The position numbers and the translations under genes are program-made. The notes beneath the pieces are model-generated. The model saw only the letters and a program-made list of their open reading frames with translations, did no database searches and had not been told where the DNA came from. From positions 19,036,471 to 19,100,470 of the forward strand of contig NC_079891.1 in NCBI RefSeq assembly GCF_024868665.1: a DNA stretch of 64,000 nt. Direction: 5' to 3'. This document shows, one piece after another, positions 23,641 to 35,350 of this stretch (position 1 is the stretch's first letter; each line of letters starts with the position of its first letter). Origin of the DNA: Triplophysa rosa. Its lineage: Eukaryota; Chordata; Actinopteri; Cypriniformes; Nemacheilidae.

Positions 23641-25360
23641 TTAAGAGTTTAGTAGCCTGATGGCCTGGGTAAAAAAGCTTCTCCTAAGTCTCTCTGTTTT
23701 GGCCATCGGGCTACGGAAGCACTTACCAGATGGCAGCAGGTTAAAACAACAGTTACCAGGGTGGTTGAAGTCTTTTATGATTTTTGCAGCTCTGCTTATG
23801 CAGCGTTTGAGGTAGATGTCCTGCAGGGATGGTAGAGCAGACTCAGCTAAGTGCACAACTCTCTGCAGGGCTTTGCAGTCTTGGCTGGAGCTGTTCCCAT
23901 ACCACACTGAGATGCACTGAGTTAAAACACTTTCTACGGCCCCTGAATAGATAGTTTTCAGGATTGTTGGTGAAACCCTGAATTTCCTCAGCTGTCGCAG
24001 ATGGAACAGTCTTTGCCTGGCTTTTTTCACCTGTGTCTGAATGTGTGAAGTCCATGTCAGGTCCTCAGAGATGTTTACACCGAGGTACTTGTAGCTGCTC
24101 ACCCTCTCCACAGGGGTCCCTTTCATCATAAGAGGAGTATAGGTCCGCTGGTGCCTCTTCCTGAAGTCCACAATCAGCTATTTGGTTTTGGTCATGTTCA
24201 GAGAGAGACAGTGGTCCTGGCACCAATATGTTAATTTCTCTACCTCATCCAAGTAAGCAGTCTTGTTATTGTTGGAAATAAGGCCCAGAACCACCGTATC
24301 ATCAGCAAATTTGATAATAGTAGTGGAGCTGTGAGAAGACACGCAAGGCCTGTGTGTAGAGAGAGTAGAGTAGGGGACTCAGGACGCAGCCCTGTGGCAC
24401 TCCTATGCTCAGGGTGATGGAGCTGGAGGTGAACTGGCCTACTTTCACTACCTGAGGTCTGCCAGTGAGAAAATCTTGGATCCAATCGCAGAATGAAGGA
24501 TTCAGGCCAAGATTCAGGAGTTTGGAAGTTAGCTTACTGGTAACTATAGTATTGAAAGCTGAGCTGTACTTAATGAATAGCAGCCTTACATAGTTCCCAT
24601 TGTTGCAGTCAATGTGCGTGAGGGAAGAGTACAGTACGTGAGAGATGGCATCCTCAGTAGATCTATTGGGATGATAGGCAAACTGAAGATGGTCCAACGA
24701 ATCAGGAATAGAGGAGCAAATGTTGTTTTTTACAAGTCTCTCAAAGACCTTCATGACTGTCGACGTGAGGGCAACTTGGCGATAGTCATTCAGGCAAGAG
24801 GGTTTATTGTTCTTAGGCACAGGGATGACGACAGATTTTGTAAATACGGAGGGAACCATGGAGGTAGCAAGGGACTCATTGAAGATGGATGTAAACAGAC
24901 CGGCGAGCTGATCAGCACAGGACCGCAGAATGCGGCCAGAAATATCATCAGGCCCGGCTGCTTTCCTGACATTCACACGCTTTAGTGCCGTCCGAACCTC
25001 GTCCTCCCACACGGTGATTATCTGATCATCGCTGCTCTGTCTGCAACTTTCTGACGCGCTGAGTGGCAGAGTCGCACTGCCGCGATTGCATTCAAAGCGG
25101 GCGTAGAAAGAGTTTAACTCGTCAGCCAGCGTCGGATCTGCTCTCACCTCTGCAGGGGATTTAGTACTGAAGTCACAGATGGTCCTCAGTCCCTGCCAAA
25201 TGCGTCGGGAGTCATTGAGTTGAAAGTGAGACTTGACGTCATTAACTGCGCGGCAGAGAGCATAACATGATGCTTTGTAGTCACTCATGTTCCCCGACAG
25301 GAGACCAGCGTTGTATGCTTCAGTGCGTTTGTTCACCGCAGCACGTATAGTTCTGTCCAC
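23641..25360 (-). pseudogene. LINE reverse transcriptase with a mutated active site
   Basis: The first frame (25360 to 24302) has CLNDYRQVALTS, LLFIKYSSAFNTI and GVPQGCVLSPLLYSLYT. The usual FxD of motif A reads FIK, so a catalytic Asp is replaced by Lys. A frameshift after SLYT shifts the reading; FADDTVVLG survives in the other frame near 24310-24280. A stop lies near 24179, just before LIVDFRKRHQ. The last part (24171-23641) is open to a normal end, LLNS. The element cannot be active as it stands. Confidence 0.85.
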
Positions 25361-25660
25361 CCATGGTTTCTGATTTGAGAAGGACTTTATTGTTTTTATT
25401 CAGTTGCTTTCTCGGTTAGTGTGTTTACAAAACTAAATGCTACATCCATGAACTCGCTGACGTCAGATGAACTCGCCCGTAACATGTCATAGTCGACATC
25501 ATCAAGAGCCGCCCCTAGTTTCTGAATGGGAGGACCAATGCGTCACTACTCTTTGCACCGGGAGTTCTTGAACGAGCCTCTGTTTATTTCCGGTGTGAGG
25601 AAAATGGCGGCATGGTCTGATTTGCCAAAAGCTGGTAGTGAGCGAGCTTTGTAGGCATTC

Positions 25661-25996
25661 TTAAACTGAGAGTAGCAGTGAATAAAAGTTCAGCATGACC
25701 CGCCTAAGATTGGCCTTGTTAAAGTCCCCCGCGATGATAAAGGCAGCATCAGGATGTTTGTTTATGTAGCCACTGAGCACATCATGGAGTTTAAACAAAG
25801 CCACACTGGTGTCTGCCTGTGGTGGAATGTAGCGGCAAGTAATGGATAGGTGTTCCAGATAAGGCGAGCAGGAGTGCAACAGAGTGGAGATATTCCAGGG
25901 GTCGCACCATTTCTTGTTGATCATGAAACACACTCCACCACCTTTGGTTTTACTAGCCTCAGCTGTTCTGCCCATCCGTAAAACATAGAAGTTCAC
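25661..25996 (-). pseudogene. LINE AP-endonuclease segment
   Basis: The minus frame contains KTKGGGVCFMINKKWCD, then FIIAGDFNKANLR, where GDFN is the signature of the apurinic endonuclease of non-LTR retrotransposons. It ends early after NFYSLLLSV. The reading is not continuous with the reverse transcriptase frame downstream, so this part is broken too. Confidence 0.7.
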
Positions 25997-26440
25997 CTCA
26001 GGGGGTTATTCAAGTGGCCATTGTTCGTCTCCTCGTTCTGAAGAATGTCAGATGGCCATGATGAGTTAGAGGATAAAGTGTCCCAAATCAGGTCAGTGCA
26101 ACGTTAACCAATATCCAAAAGTGTTACTTTGTTGTAAATAATCAGTGCAGACGTTAAACATGTGGAAAGAGAAAGCAAAGGTAAGTAAAAAAGTAAGTAA
26201 AAGCTCAATCTAAGCAGAGCGACCTGGACGGCGACCAAACATCTTGGTTCATCCATGGGTGTCACCGCTATCTCTTCCCCGTTATGCTGCCAAATCCTAA
26301 ACAAGACACACAAGACGCCTAGTCCAGCTGTGCAATCACAGTGGGCTGCTAACACAACCCCATTGTGTCTAACCACCACCCATTGCTTCCATGGAGGGTC
26401 ATTTAGTTTTTTGGGAATGTTTAACCAGCAAGATTAAGAT

Positions 26441-27164
26441 TTCAGGGGCATTCTTAAATGCTTAACGTAAAAAAACAGATACACGTTTTCACAGCAGCAG
26501 TGTTTATTATAAGTAAGCTTTGACAAAAATGTGTTTTTCGTAGGTGTTGTTTAGGTAACACGTTTAGCCACGTTAAGTGTTAAATGTCCCAGATTTCATG
26601 ACATTTATGATGTCACTGTACTCTCAGTGATAGAGCTATGCTGGCTACCAACAAACAAAGATAGTTAGGGTCGATTAAGTTACATTAACTTACAACACAG
26701 TTGACTTACCCTTCCAATGACGACAAAGCATGTTAAAGCCAACAGACTCCAAAGTTGAAAATCCATCACAAAATTCATGTCAATTTCTACCACTCCAGGC
26801 TTTTAAAGAGTCTTCAGAGTAGGACGATGAAAAGTTGATGAGGTTGTAGTTATAAGGATCCTTCAGGTCAGGAAAGCTATCCGTTTTTGATACACATTAA
26901 AAGCACCCCGGGGGCATTATAGGGATCTGTTATGTTTAATCTATTAAGTTTTGCTATGCACAGGTCTATTCGCAGTGAACTCTGTTGCCTTGAAACTTAT
27001 GCTGGCGCCATTCATTTAATATTCGCTCCCGGCTATCACTGCCTGCCAGTATGGCGGTGTAAACAGATTAGGTCACGTGACTGCCGGAGCTCTATTCTGT
27101 CATGTTTATGTTTTGTTAAATCGACTACGGTGATCACGTCACTCACACTGTTAGTGTGGCTGTA
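26441..27164. other. No gene seen
   Basis: No recognisable exon, terminal repeat or RNA gene. The plus frame at 26932-27168 has no domain. Confidence 0.35.
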
Positions 27165-27387
27165 TTAAAGGCGGGGTAACCGATTTCAGAATTATGCTTT
27201 AGACAACTGAGTCGGGCCGAGTACCAAAACAACCTTGTAGCCAATCAGCAGTAAGGTGCACAGTGCACAGGACGGACATTAGCCGAGCCGAGCGCTGACG
27301 AAAGTGACAGATGGGGGTAGGGGTGTGTTTGTTTTGGTGATTTGAACATCAACAACGGCTAAGAGAAATCGGACACCCCGCCTTTAA
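27165..27387. mobile_element. TTAA-flanked MITE
   Basis: TTAA (27165-27168) then AGGCGGGGTAACCGATTTC; the right end is GAAATCGGACACCCCGCCT then TTAA (27384-27387). These are good inverted termini with the TTAA duplication. Non-coding, 223 bp. Confidence 0.85.
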
Positions 27388-27428
27388 CGTCAGGGAGCTG
27401 GAGGGTGGTCTGCTGCGTTACTTCAGAG

Positions 27429-28911
27429 TAGGGGTGTCCTCGGCTAAGGATTTACATAGTCGAATCAGAATTGTCACGTCTTGCCTATAGTCGACAGATA
27501 GTCGAATCGCACGTGTGTGTGTGTGTGTGCGTTAGACATGTGCCCGGTTAACCACGGTTACCACCAAATACTGCTGAAACCGAGCTGGCTGTGATAATGC
27601 AAGGTATCGTTTATTTTATTGATGCGTAGCTTGTCCGTGAAGCACGGCTATGGGATCAGTAGAAATGCTGCTCGATCTAAAAGCAGTGCGAGTTTGAGTC
27701 GCTTATAACATGCATTTGAAAAAGCAACACCCGTCAAACATGATCATTATAAATATACTTTATTATCATAAAAATTCCTGAGGAGGCTTGAGGATTGGTG
27801 ATAAAAACATGCCCTTAGGCATTTCCTACTACTTTGTGTGCTATGGTCTTCTTCTGCAGTGCGTATTTGGAGTTTCTGCACGAGAGCGCCCTCTGGCTTT
27901 CGGATGCAGCAGCATTTTACCGTACTTCACTCACAAGTTGTGCATAAATCACGTGATATATATTTTCGGTTAACCGGGCATATGTCTAGTGTGTGTGCAT
28001 GTGGGGACGACACCAGGTGGTTAAAAAGGGTAGGCCTACAGTGCCAAGTGCAGCGCAACAGTGATGCACCAAAAAACAATTAAACATTAATTTAGAGAAT
28101 TTGTTTAGAACAGGATATACCTTTATAATAAATTTACGAAATAAGCCAGAATCAAGTCACAATGTGCAAAATAAATGTGTTTAGGCAAAATGTCTTGCAG
28201 GGGAACATACAGTATATTCAAAACACAAGCCACAAATAGTACAATTAATGGACATTCTCCTTAAACATCACGTAACAATGCCACTTACTAGACCAGATCT
28301 CGCCTCGAAACTATTTTTTAAACTCGATAATAATGAATTATTTTTTACAAACGGGAATGAACTACCAATGAAGTTACTTTATTTACCACATGTAAAGGAG
28401 GAATGCAATAAAGCATATTACTTAAAATCGTATTTAAACAGTCAAAAAGTCCCTTTCACGTTTTTTTCCTGCGCACTCTTTCTCCGTCCTCCTGACACTT
28501 TCAGTGCAGAGAATGACAAGTTCCGAAAGTCTGCACCATGCTTGCTATACAATGCGGTGATTTTTGTTATATTACTTTATTACTTTTTTTGTATCATTCA
28601 GCGCAAAGTTCAGTCTAAGTAACGAACTACATGCATTTACACACGAAGTGTTAATTCCTAATTATATGCCCAAACATTCAGTAACTGACTAATGTTTGGA
28701 AATGATGTACACATTGACATTCATTTACGAGTCATCTGCGAGTAATATTTTTGGCGGCGCAGTGCATGCCCGTCTGCTACGCCACTGCCCATATAACCAA
28801 AATGACATGATTCCCATAACACCTCTGCGAAAATTCGACTGTGAGATTGGTAGTCGAATCATGCGCCTCCTATCAAAGCATCGAATCTTCGACTATTCGG
28901 GGTCACCCCTA
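27429..28911. mobile_element. hAT element with perfect target duplication
   Basis: Left end TAGGGGTGTCCTCGGCTAAG, right end GACTATTCGGGGTCACCCCTA, flanked by a perfect 8-bp duplication CTTCAGAG (27421-27428 and 28912-28919). AGTCGAAT motifs recur at both ends. The interior has short frames only and a second nested element at 27533-27988. Confidence 0.88.
27533..27988. mobile_element. Nested hAT-like MITE in a GT repeat
   Basis: The ends are TAGACATGTGCCCGGTTAAC and GGTTAACCGGGCATATGTCTA, nearly perfect inverted repeats. It sits in a GT-rich tract, so the target duplication (GTGTGCGT / GTGTGTGC) is blurred. Confidence 0.75.
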
Positions 28912-28919
28912 CTTCAGAG

Positions 28920-29649
28920 TTGCTTACAACCTTCTAGTCTGTTTTTGTTTGTGGGAAGGGTTTGTGTGTTTCTTTCCAGGAAGAAGCCTGATTGGTTCCT
29001 GCAGACTGATTGCTCCCTCGCCATGATTGGTCAAGATGACACCTGCAGCTTATAAAGAACCTGGCAGCATAGCAGCTTTGTTGCTCACTTGCAGCTTTGT
29101 TGCTCACTTGCTGTGCTTGCTAATGGTTCGGGTTGCTGTTTGGTATTTAAGCAATTTGATTGTTTTTGGAAAGTGTGATTGTTGACTAGTTTGGACTGAA
29201 TTTGTAATTCGACCTCTGCCTGTTTATTGACCTTGACCTTGTTGCAGTCAGGCCACTGTGCAGGACCATGCGCTCCAACAAAACTGTGGGAAATGAATTA
29301 AAATATGTAACAATGTAATCATAATGTATGATAAACTGATGTATGATATACTCTGTGTACAGTAAGATGCCTTCTGTTGCTCTACAACCCCAGGTGTCAA
29401 TTTTTTTGTGACTCTATACCATCCTTTGTTCAGGGAGGATTTGTGGTGTGAAGAGTTTAGTGTGGAGTGCTGAGTTTAAAGTGGTTGGATACTTGCATCG
29501 GCAGAAGCAGATTGTCCTACAGAGGAGGGACGCTCACTGGATGGGTTTGTGTGTGCCGGATTTGGATTTACAGGAGCTAAATGCATGTGAAACAGCAGCT
29601 GAGACAAGCCATGAAAGTTGCAACAGTTGATGGCATTCTGTTGTGCAAC
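28920..29649. other. No supported gene; short tandem repeat
   Basis: A GCAGCTTTGTTGCTCACTT unit is duplicated in tandem near 29076-29113, just after a TATAAA-like motif (GCTTATAAAGAACC). It could be a decayed promoter or transposon end. The plus frame at 29448-29630 has no recognised domain. Confidence 0.35.
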
Positions 29650-30240
29650 CAACAGTTATCCTTCTCATGAAATGCCATATGTCCAGCCTGACCTCCATAT
29701 TCGTCCACTCATCTTTTTGAGGTAATTAGACATGCAACAGTCTTGGTAAACATTCAGCAGTTCAGGTGAAGGCACTCCAGCATCTCTGTACCTTTTGCTA
29801 ATTCCAGGAGCCATTGGCGCCAATCCAAAGCCCTTACTGACTGCAAGCACAGACATTATGCCCATATTTGTTGCTGACATTTGTGGCTCAAGTGGCAGTT
29901 CCTGCCTGTGACTTACATCATGCTGGGAAAGGATGTCAAAGCTCCAGATGATCCCTCTTCTCCTGCATTTCCTGCAAGAGAGATAATCTGATGCCATAAA
30001 GTAAGATGTTTCAAAAGCAATTGTCTAATTTTCTGATGCAAGACTGCTGAGATCTTCCTTCACACAGTCTGAATGTGGACATGTTAGCTTCACTCGCTAC
30101 AGATTTTTTGGCATCCAGAGAAAGAAAGGGTGGCTGAAGTAGTGTTCTTTCACAGGTATTCCAGTTATGGCAAAAGGGCACTGAGGAGGATACCACCACA
30201 TCCTGTCCACCTTGGTGAAGTCCAATTATGGTTGGTTTTG
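29650..30240 (-). pseudogene. DUF6729-like protein remnant
   Basis: Reading the minus strand from about 30235 in one frame gives DRMWWYPPQ, then VKEHYFSHPFFLWMPKNL, a stop, RVKLTCPHSDC, another stop, then MASDYLSCRKCRRRG and WSFDILSQHDVSHR. The order WWYPP, F.HP.FLWMP, RVKL.CP..C, YL.C..C is the pattern I associate with the DUF6729 domain of fish hypothetical proteins. At least two in-frame stops plus a TAA upstream show it is dead. The open frames at 30011-30250 and 29665-29997 are its pieces seen in two frames. Function of the family is unknown to me. Confidence 0.65.
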
Positions 30241-30640
30241 GGCTGACCATTTAAATAAAGCCTTTAATATCCAAACCTGATCAGCAGATGTCAATGTGTG
30301 AGTCCAGCCTACCAGAATCCAAACTCTTTTGCATTTGATATACACAAGTACAGTAATAATCAAGCCTTAACATGCTTTTAGATGTTTAGGTTGCTTACTA
30401 GATATTTGTGATTCAAGAAAGCCTGCTTGTTCTATCAGTTCATGGTCCTCTTGTTGGTAAAGTTGGCTGAGGTTTTGTAGATCTTGCAACTAAAGCTAAG
30501 AATACAGACAATACAAATTGAACAGATCTACACAACTTACTAGCATATACTGTTCAAATGTAAATAAATCTCTTTATATCTCAAATGTCTGCTTACTTGG
30601 TGGGCCACAGGTGGTGTAAACATGTCTTTGAACGGTTTTA
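30241..30640. other. No gene seen
   Basis: AT-rich spacer between two decayed coding remnants; no RNA gene, terminal repeat or domain found. Confidence 0.35.
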
Positions 30641-30717
30641 TCAAGGCTGTGTGGATTGCGTGTTTTGCCAGCCAAAAGTGAATGAACAGAAGTTTCTAAA
30701 GCGGAAGACTATAGAGC
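30641..30717 (-). pseudogene. 3' part of a minus-strand exon cut by two hAT insertions
   Basis: This is the last piece of a reading frame that begins at 36063-36315 and continues at 32193-32228. With the hAT elements and duplicate target copies ignored, the frame stays open across both junctions and ends at a TGA (30641-30643). It includes RFRNFCSFTFGWQNTQ. The family is not recognised. Confidence 0.45.
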
Positions 30718-32192
30718 TAGGGATGGGTTGCTCGACACCCCGTGTCGACACACGCATCGAGTTTTCGACACACTAGTGCTTCGAAACAGTGTTCCGGAGC
30801 ATTGCTTGAATTAAGTCTGTCACGTGACCTGAGGAAACGAAGCTTCGTTACCTCACTGAGACGTCACGCAGGGATCAAACTCAAAGCGCGTCGATTGCGC
30901 TGAACCATAGGAATGTTATAATTATATATTTAATTTATATAATTTTATCATTTTGTATTGCTAATTTTAATTAATTAATACTAATTAATTTTAATTATAA
31001 TTTAATTAATTAGTACTATTTAAAACCATGACATGTTAATGTCTGTTGTCAAAAACTAAAAATTGCAGGTTTAACACTGTTCCCAAAAAGTATAAAAGTG
31101 TTTCTTCAACCACAAACTGGTTTTCTGCTAGTAAACGCCGTCCTCAGTTCTCTGCAGCTTACACGTGCAGAAGTGTGTTTGATCTTTAAATGGAGAATGC
31201 ACGCAAGAGACCCCGTTCTCAAGTGTGGGAACACTTCAGTCTCGACACTGCTAATAAAGTGTCATGTCTGATATGCGAGCAAACTTTGTCTTATTCCAAT
31301 AATACATCCTCAATGCTTCGTCACTTACGCTCCAAACATCCAAACGCTCTGGGCAACGATACTCAAACAACAGAGCACCAGTCTGCCCCATCTGGGGAGA
31401 GGGTAAAATACATATTAATAATAAAGAAATTTCCGTTGGGACAATAACAACTATCTATTTCCCTCAACAAATGATCAATAAAGTAATTAAAATGCAAGAA
31501 AAGTCACCCGTTTTGAGTTTAGATTTTCATATTCTATTCCATTTTTATTTGTTGTAATAGATTACACTATTTAAGAACACAGAGTACTTTAGTATCCATA
31601 AATTTGGTGGGTTAATCTATCGTATTTAATGTTTACAGGATATGTTGGATTTAAGGCCAACACCTACCAAACACTTACAATTGTGTCCACATTCACACTA
31701 TATTATTATTTATTATATATATATGAAGAGTTTGGTTCCAAACTTTTTTTTATCATGTTTTTTTGTGTTAGATTGCCGCATTTTTCGAGTTATTGTGGCT
31801 TAAACCAACTACAGTTTAATTGATATTAAGTGGAATGCACCATAAAAAACAGAATTTGTTAAAATTTTGAAAAACAGAAATTTAAAAAATCTAATTTTGG
31901 AAGTCTTCATATATATTAAATTATTATTCATGTTACTTAAGAACTGGATGTGCTTATTTTTCTTTGTTACTTTGAGTTCTAATTCTATATATTATTAAAT
32001 TATATATTAAATATACAAATAAAACTTCAATAACATTTCAATGAACAAAATATCTGAGTGACACAGTTGGTGTAGGAATTTTTATTGACCACCAGATGGC
32101 GAAGTAGAGCACTGTGTCAAAAGCTTCGAAGCACCGATACATTTTTTTGAAAAAGCCTCATTGATTCAGAAGCTTCATTCGGCACATCCCTA
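30718..32192. mobile_element. hAT element with BED-finger exon
   Basis: Termini TAGGGATGGGT at the left and GGCACATCCCTA at the right. Flanks TATAGAGC (30710-30717) and TTTAGAGC (32193-32200) form an 8-bp duplication with one mismatch. It carries an intact BED zinc-finger reading frame (31190-31402) but no catalytic transposase domain, so it is an internally deleted copy. Subterminal GTCGACAC, TTCGAAGC and AAGCTTCG motifs occur near the ends. Confidence 0.85.
31190..31402 (+). CDS. BED-type zinc finger exon of a hAT transposase
   Basis: Opens MENARKRPRSQVWEHFSLD, continues KVSCLICEQTLSYSNNTSSM and then LRHLRSKHPNAL. The W.HF start, C-x2-C pair and H-x4-H (HLRSKH) pair are those of a BED finger, the DNA-binding module of hAT transposases and ZBED proteins. 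It ends at SGER followed by GTAAAATA, a plausible but weak splice donor; in an unspliced reading a stop follows at 31445. No downstream catalytic exon was found inside the element. All metal ligands are present. Confidence 0.7.
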
Positions 32193-32228
32193 TTTAGAGC
32201 TGCGGGACTCCTTTGTGATAGGAGTATA
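32193..32228 (-). pseudogene. Middle piece of the interrupted minus-strand exon
   Basis: The only non-transposon DNA left between the hAT at 30718-32192 and the hAT at 32229-36062. On the minus strand its frame continues that of 36063-36315 and leads into 30641-30717. Confidence 0.4.
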
Positions 32229-32513
32229 CAGAGGTGGGTAGAGTAGCCATCTTTACTCAAGTAAAAGTACAAGTAACTAGAGAAATTGTTACTCAAGTAA
32301 AAGTAAAAGTCACTATTTTAAAATTACTTGAGTAAAAGTAAAAAAGTATGCAATGAAAAAACTACTCAAGTAGCTAGTTACTTGGTTACTTTGTATCTGA
32401 TTATATAGGCCTACTACATAAATTAATATTAACGCCAATATTTTAATATTTTTGTTCTTCAAATGTATATTTCTGCAAGCCCACGTCTCTGTGTCTGACA
32501 GGTAACGCGCATG

Positions 32514-34148
32514 CAGAGGTGGACGAAGTACACAACTTCCTTACTTGAGTGAAAGTACAGATACTACTGGTCAAATATTACTCCACTACAAGTAAAAGTT
32601 GTAAAGACAGATTCTTACTTGAGTAAAAGTACAGAAGTACGTGCTTTTAAACGTACTTAAGTATTAAAAGTAAATTTCCTTTATGTCAGTGGTGCATTGT
32701 TTTATTGTCGTATACCTTATGCCTCTGAAGCACCCTACTGAATACACAGAGTAGCTCACAGTATCAGTTGTATTAAAGGAGTAGTTCACTTCAAAATTTG
32801 CCCCCATTGACTTTCCATAGTAGTTTTTATTCCTACTATGGAAAGTCAATGGGGGCAAATTTTGCAGTGAGCAACTCCTTTAAGAGCTTTATATTTTTAG
32901 CACACATATGTTTAGTTTAGATATAATCCTGTATGATCATTTAGCCTAATTATCATCATTAGCCCCCTAGGCCTATATGTATTTATGAGCAGTGTTCTTT
33001 TATTTTGTATATTCCCTTAACCAGTTTTAGCAGCAATTTACCAGTAAGTAGAAAGGTTCTTGTAAATAGTAAAGTGTAGAAGCCATGTGTTTGTTGGATT
33101 TATTACCATTTGTATTACCATAATTTAACTACAAACATAAACTATAGCTAGTATAATGAAACTATGGTATTTTTAGTTGCTGTGGTTTTACTAAAGATTA
33201 TTAATTGGAGTATGGTTCCTATATTAGAAAATGGTAAATTTGTGGATACTGTGGTTTTACTGCAAATACCATCCCTGCTGAAAAAAAACAATGATTTTTT
33301 TGAGATTTTTAAATTAAATTCCTCTTTGTAGTGTGTTTTGGGTTTTATTCCAATAGGATTTACCATCCCACCAATAGAATCCATCACATACAAGTAGACA
33401 ACAAGTATCCATAATACAATTCCCATTATAACCATTAAATCCATTACATTTTATGTAGGGTTCTATTGTTTTTATTTCAACAGAAATACTTCAACTATAG
33501 TAACTTCAGTAAAAACATCATTCATTCTCCAAATCGCTTTAAATGATACAGCAGCAGATCAGAAGTTAACACGCACGTGTAGCTCAAGGTGTATGTGACG
33601 CTTATTTACCGTTTAGCCGTTATGCCGATCATTTTCATGACAATGTTTCAACGATCTTTGACTGATCGTAACCCACAGATGATTACATCACACTTTAACA
33701 TCTGCCTTTTTCGTCTTTTATTGTTCTATTTGCCTTTTCAGAGCGCTATCAACGATGTAGCAGCGCCTACGTTTACATTAGTTTAGCGGGGAAGATCCCA
33801 GAGTTGCCAGATTTGCGTTAAAAAAATCTGCCAAATGGCCATTCAAAGCTTGCCGGAAAACCGCGAGCTTAGAAAAACTGAACTACTTGGCAACAGTAAA
33901 AGGTCCTGGCAGATCGCAAGCCAGATAAATTGCGCACACAGGAAACCCCGCTGCATAGAAACCATTTTCTACTTTTGGACCTTTTTATAAATGTAGTGGA
34001 GTAAAAAGTATGATATTTGTCTTTCAAATGTAGTGAAGTTAAAGTACAAGTACTCAGAAAAAATAATACTCAAGTAAAGTACAGATACTCAAAAAGTGTA
34101 CTTAAGTACAGTACTCAGGCAAATTTACTTCGTTACTGTCCACCTCTG
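32514..34148. mobile_element. Inner hAT element nested in a related hAT
   Basis: Termini CAGAGGTGGACGAAGTAC and GTTACTGTCCACCTCTG, with a perfect 8-bp duplication CGCGCATG (32506-32513 and 34149-34156). Its ends resemble those of its host element (shared CAGAGGTGG and ACTCAAGTAAA motifs) but differ after base 9. Open frames inside have no domain. It carries a hairpin MITE at 32773-32883. Confidence 0.92.
32773..32883. mobile_element. TTAA-flanked hairpin MITE
   Basis: TTAA at both ends (32773-32776 and 32880-32883). The two arms of nearly 50 bp (AGGAGTAGTTCACTTC, GCCCCCATTGACTTTCCATA, then the inverse TATGGAAAGTCAATGGGGGC) form an almost perfect stem with a very short loop. It is the innermost layer of this nest. 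Confidence 0.88.
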
Positions 34149-34514
34149 CGCGCATGTTGCTGTGTCTGACGAACACGTAGCGCGGGAGCGCGCATATGGC
34201 GGGCATTTATCATTGCTGGCAAACAATATGACACATTTGCAGTTATGATTGTATAGATATAGATTAATATCCACTTCATCCAACGCTCTTTGTGTTCTGC
34301 GTGTTCTTAAAGAGTACATTCCTCAATATTTTTAAGGGCTTATTTTGGTTTATGGAGTGTCCGACAACAAGTTTATGTACATACATGATGTAAAAATACT
34401 ATTATTTCGTAATAATAAGCAGTTTTTATTACCTTACTTCTTGACTGACTCTCAAATGATTCGTTCCGCGATTCATCTGTGTAATCTCCGCCTTTCCGCC
34501 AGCGTAGTCTGATC

Positions 34515-34608
34515 TGATTGGTCAGATAGTGTAGTCTGCTGTGATTGGTCAGATGGTCTAGTCTGCTGTGATTGGTCAAATGGTCTAGTCTGCTGTGATT
34601 GGTCAAAC
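34515..34608. repeat. Short tandem repeat, unit about 30 bp
   Basis: TGATTGGTCAGATGGTCTAG-like units occur four times in tandem with small changes. The repeat gives the spurious open frame with repeated TNHSRLDHL on the minus strand. It contains ATTGG (CCAAT-box) motifs just upstream of the plus-strand exon at 34699, so it could act as a promoter repeat; that is inference. Confidence 0.8.
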
Positions 34609-34698
34609 GCGTTCAGCATGTGTCGCAAATGGACCGCCTATCATTACTGCTGTATTACGGTTTGCAGGTGGTTGGATATTAACAGTGTATAGAGAGAG

Positions 34699-34771
34699 AT
34701 GGCGTCGATTTTACCTTACCAGTTCGAGCCCGAGTCTGACGAATCATTCTTTAATCCTTATACAGATGCCA
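34699..34771 (+). CDS. Transposon-borne first exon (plus strand)
   Basis: ATG after AGAGAGAG opens MASILPYQFEPESDESFFNP, an acidic, aromatic N-terminus, and ends before a good donor (TGCCA followed by GTAAGA). No downstream exon was found. It faces the THAP exon on the opposite strand. Function unknown. Confidence 0.4.
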
Positions 34772-35074
34772 GTAAGAAAAAGGACTGTTTTAGACACTTC
34801 TCTTGTAACAGTTAGTTATCACGGCATACAGTGTACGGTGTTCGTATCTTCAGATGTTATTATAACTATAGTACACCACGCAGTTCTTGAAATAAAGACT
34901 TTGCGAGTTAATATGGTTGAACACTTACATTAGCGCAACGAGTTTATAGCTAACGTTAGGTAAACAAACAGTAACAACCCCAAAAATAACGGTAACGTTA
35001 GCTAAACACAGACATGAGATAACGTCACACAAATTTAATTTTAAGTAAAGACAAAAATAAAGAGTCACACTTAC

Positions 35075-35350
35075 AGGTTGTGATTCGGTGGAGCTTACAG
35101 GTCCAAATAAAGTTGGTATTGCAACATCTTTTAAGGAAAGACGTTTAATGTATCCTGCAGTAAAGGCGCCAAGATTGATGAAGCAATCTTCGGTAAAATG
35201 ACGCGCGCAAAGTAAAACGTTCGGTTTATACTCCTTTGGTGTCGTTTGAAAAATAAATAGTAACCATTTTTTCCTCAGAAGTTCTTCCTTTGGTAGTGAA
35301 AATAAGACTGACTTAGTTTCACTACATAGAACACAGCTTCTCTTAGACAT
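35075..35350 (-). CDS. THAP zinc-finger exon of a transposon protein
   Basis: From ATG at 35350: MSKRSCVLCSETKSVLFSLP, then LRKKWLLFIFQTTP, VLLCARHFTEDCF and IPTLFGP. The C-x2-C, conserved Trp, C-x2-H (CARH) and the closing PTLF tail make a complete THAP DNA-binding domain of about 85 residues. The exon ends at a consensus donor (CAACCT followed by GTAAGTG) after 92 codons. An upstream in-frame ATG adds three residues. No catalytic exon was found, so this is the preserved DNA-binding end of a deleted transposon gene. Confidence 0.75.

Larger units (their letters stand above)
23225..26440 (-). mobile_element. Near full-length but broken LINE (minus strand)
   Basis: On the minus strand the element runs from a 5' region near 26440, through an AP-endonuclease-like segment (25661-25996, GGGVCFMINKKWC and AGDFN), to a reverse transcriptase and a C-terminal domain. 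The 3' tail ends AATAAGAATCTTGAATCTTG. It belongs to the same CR1/Rex1-like group as 14775-16950 by protein style but is a different subfamily with a different tail. The 5' limit is approximate. Confidence 0.75.
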
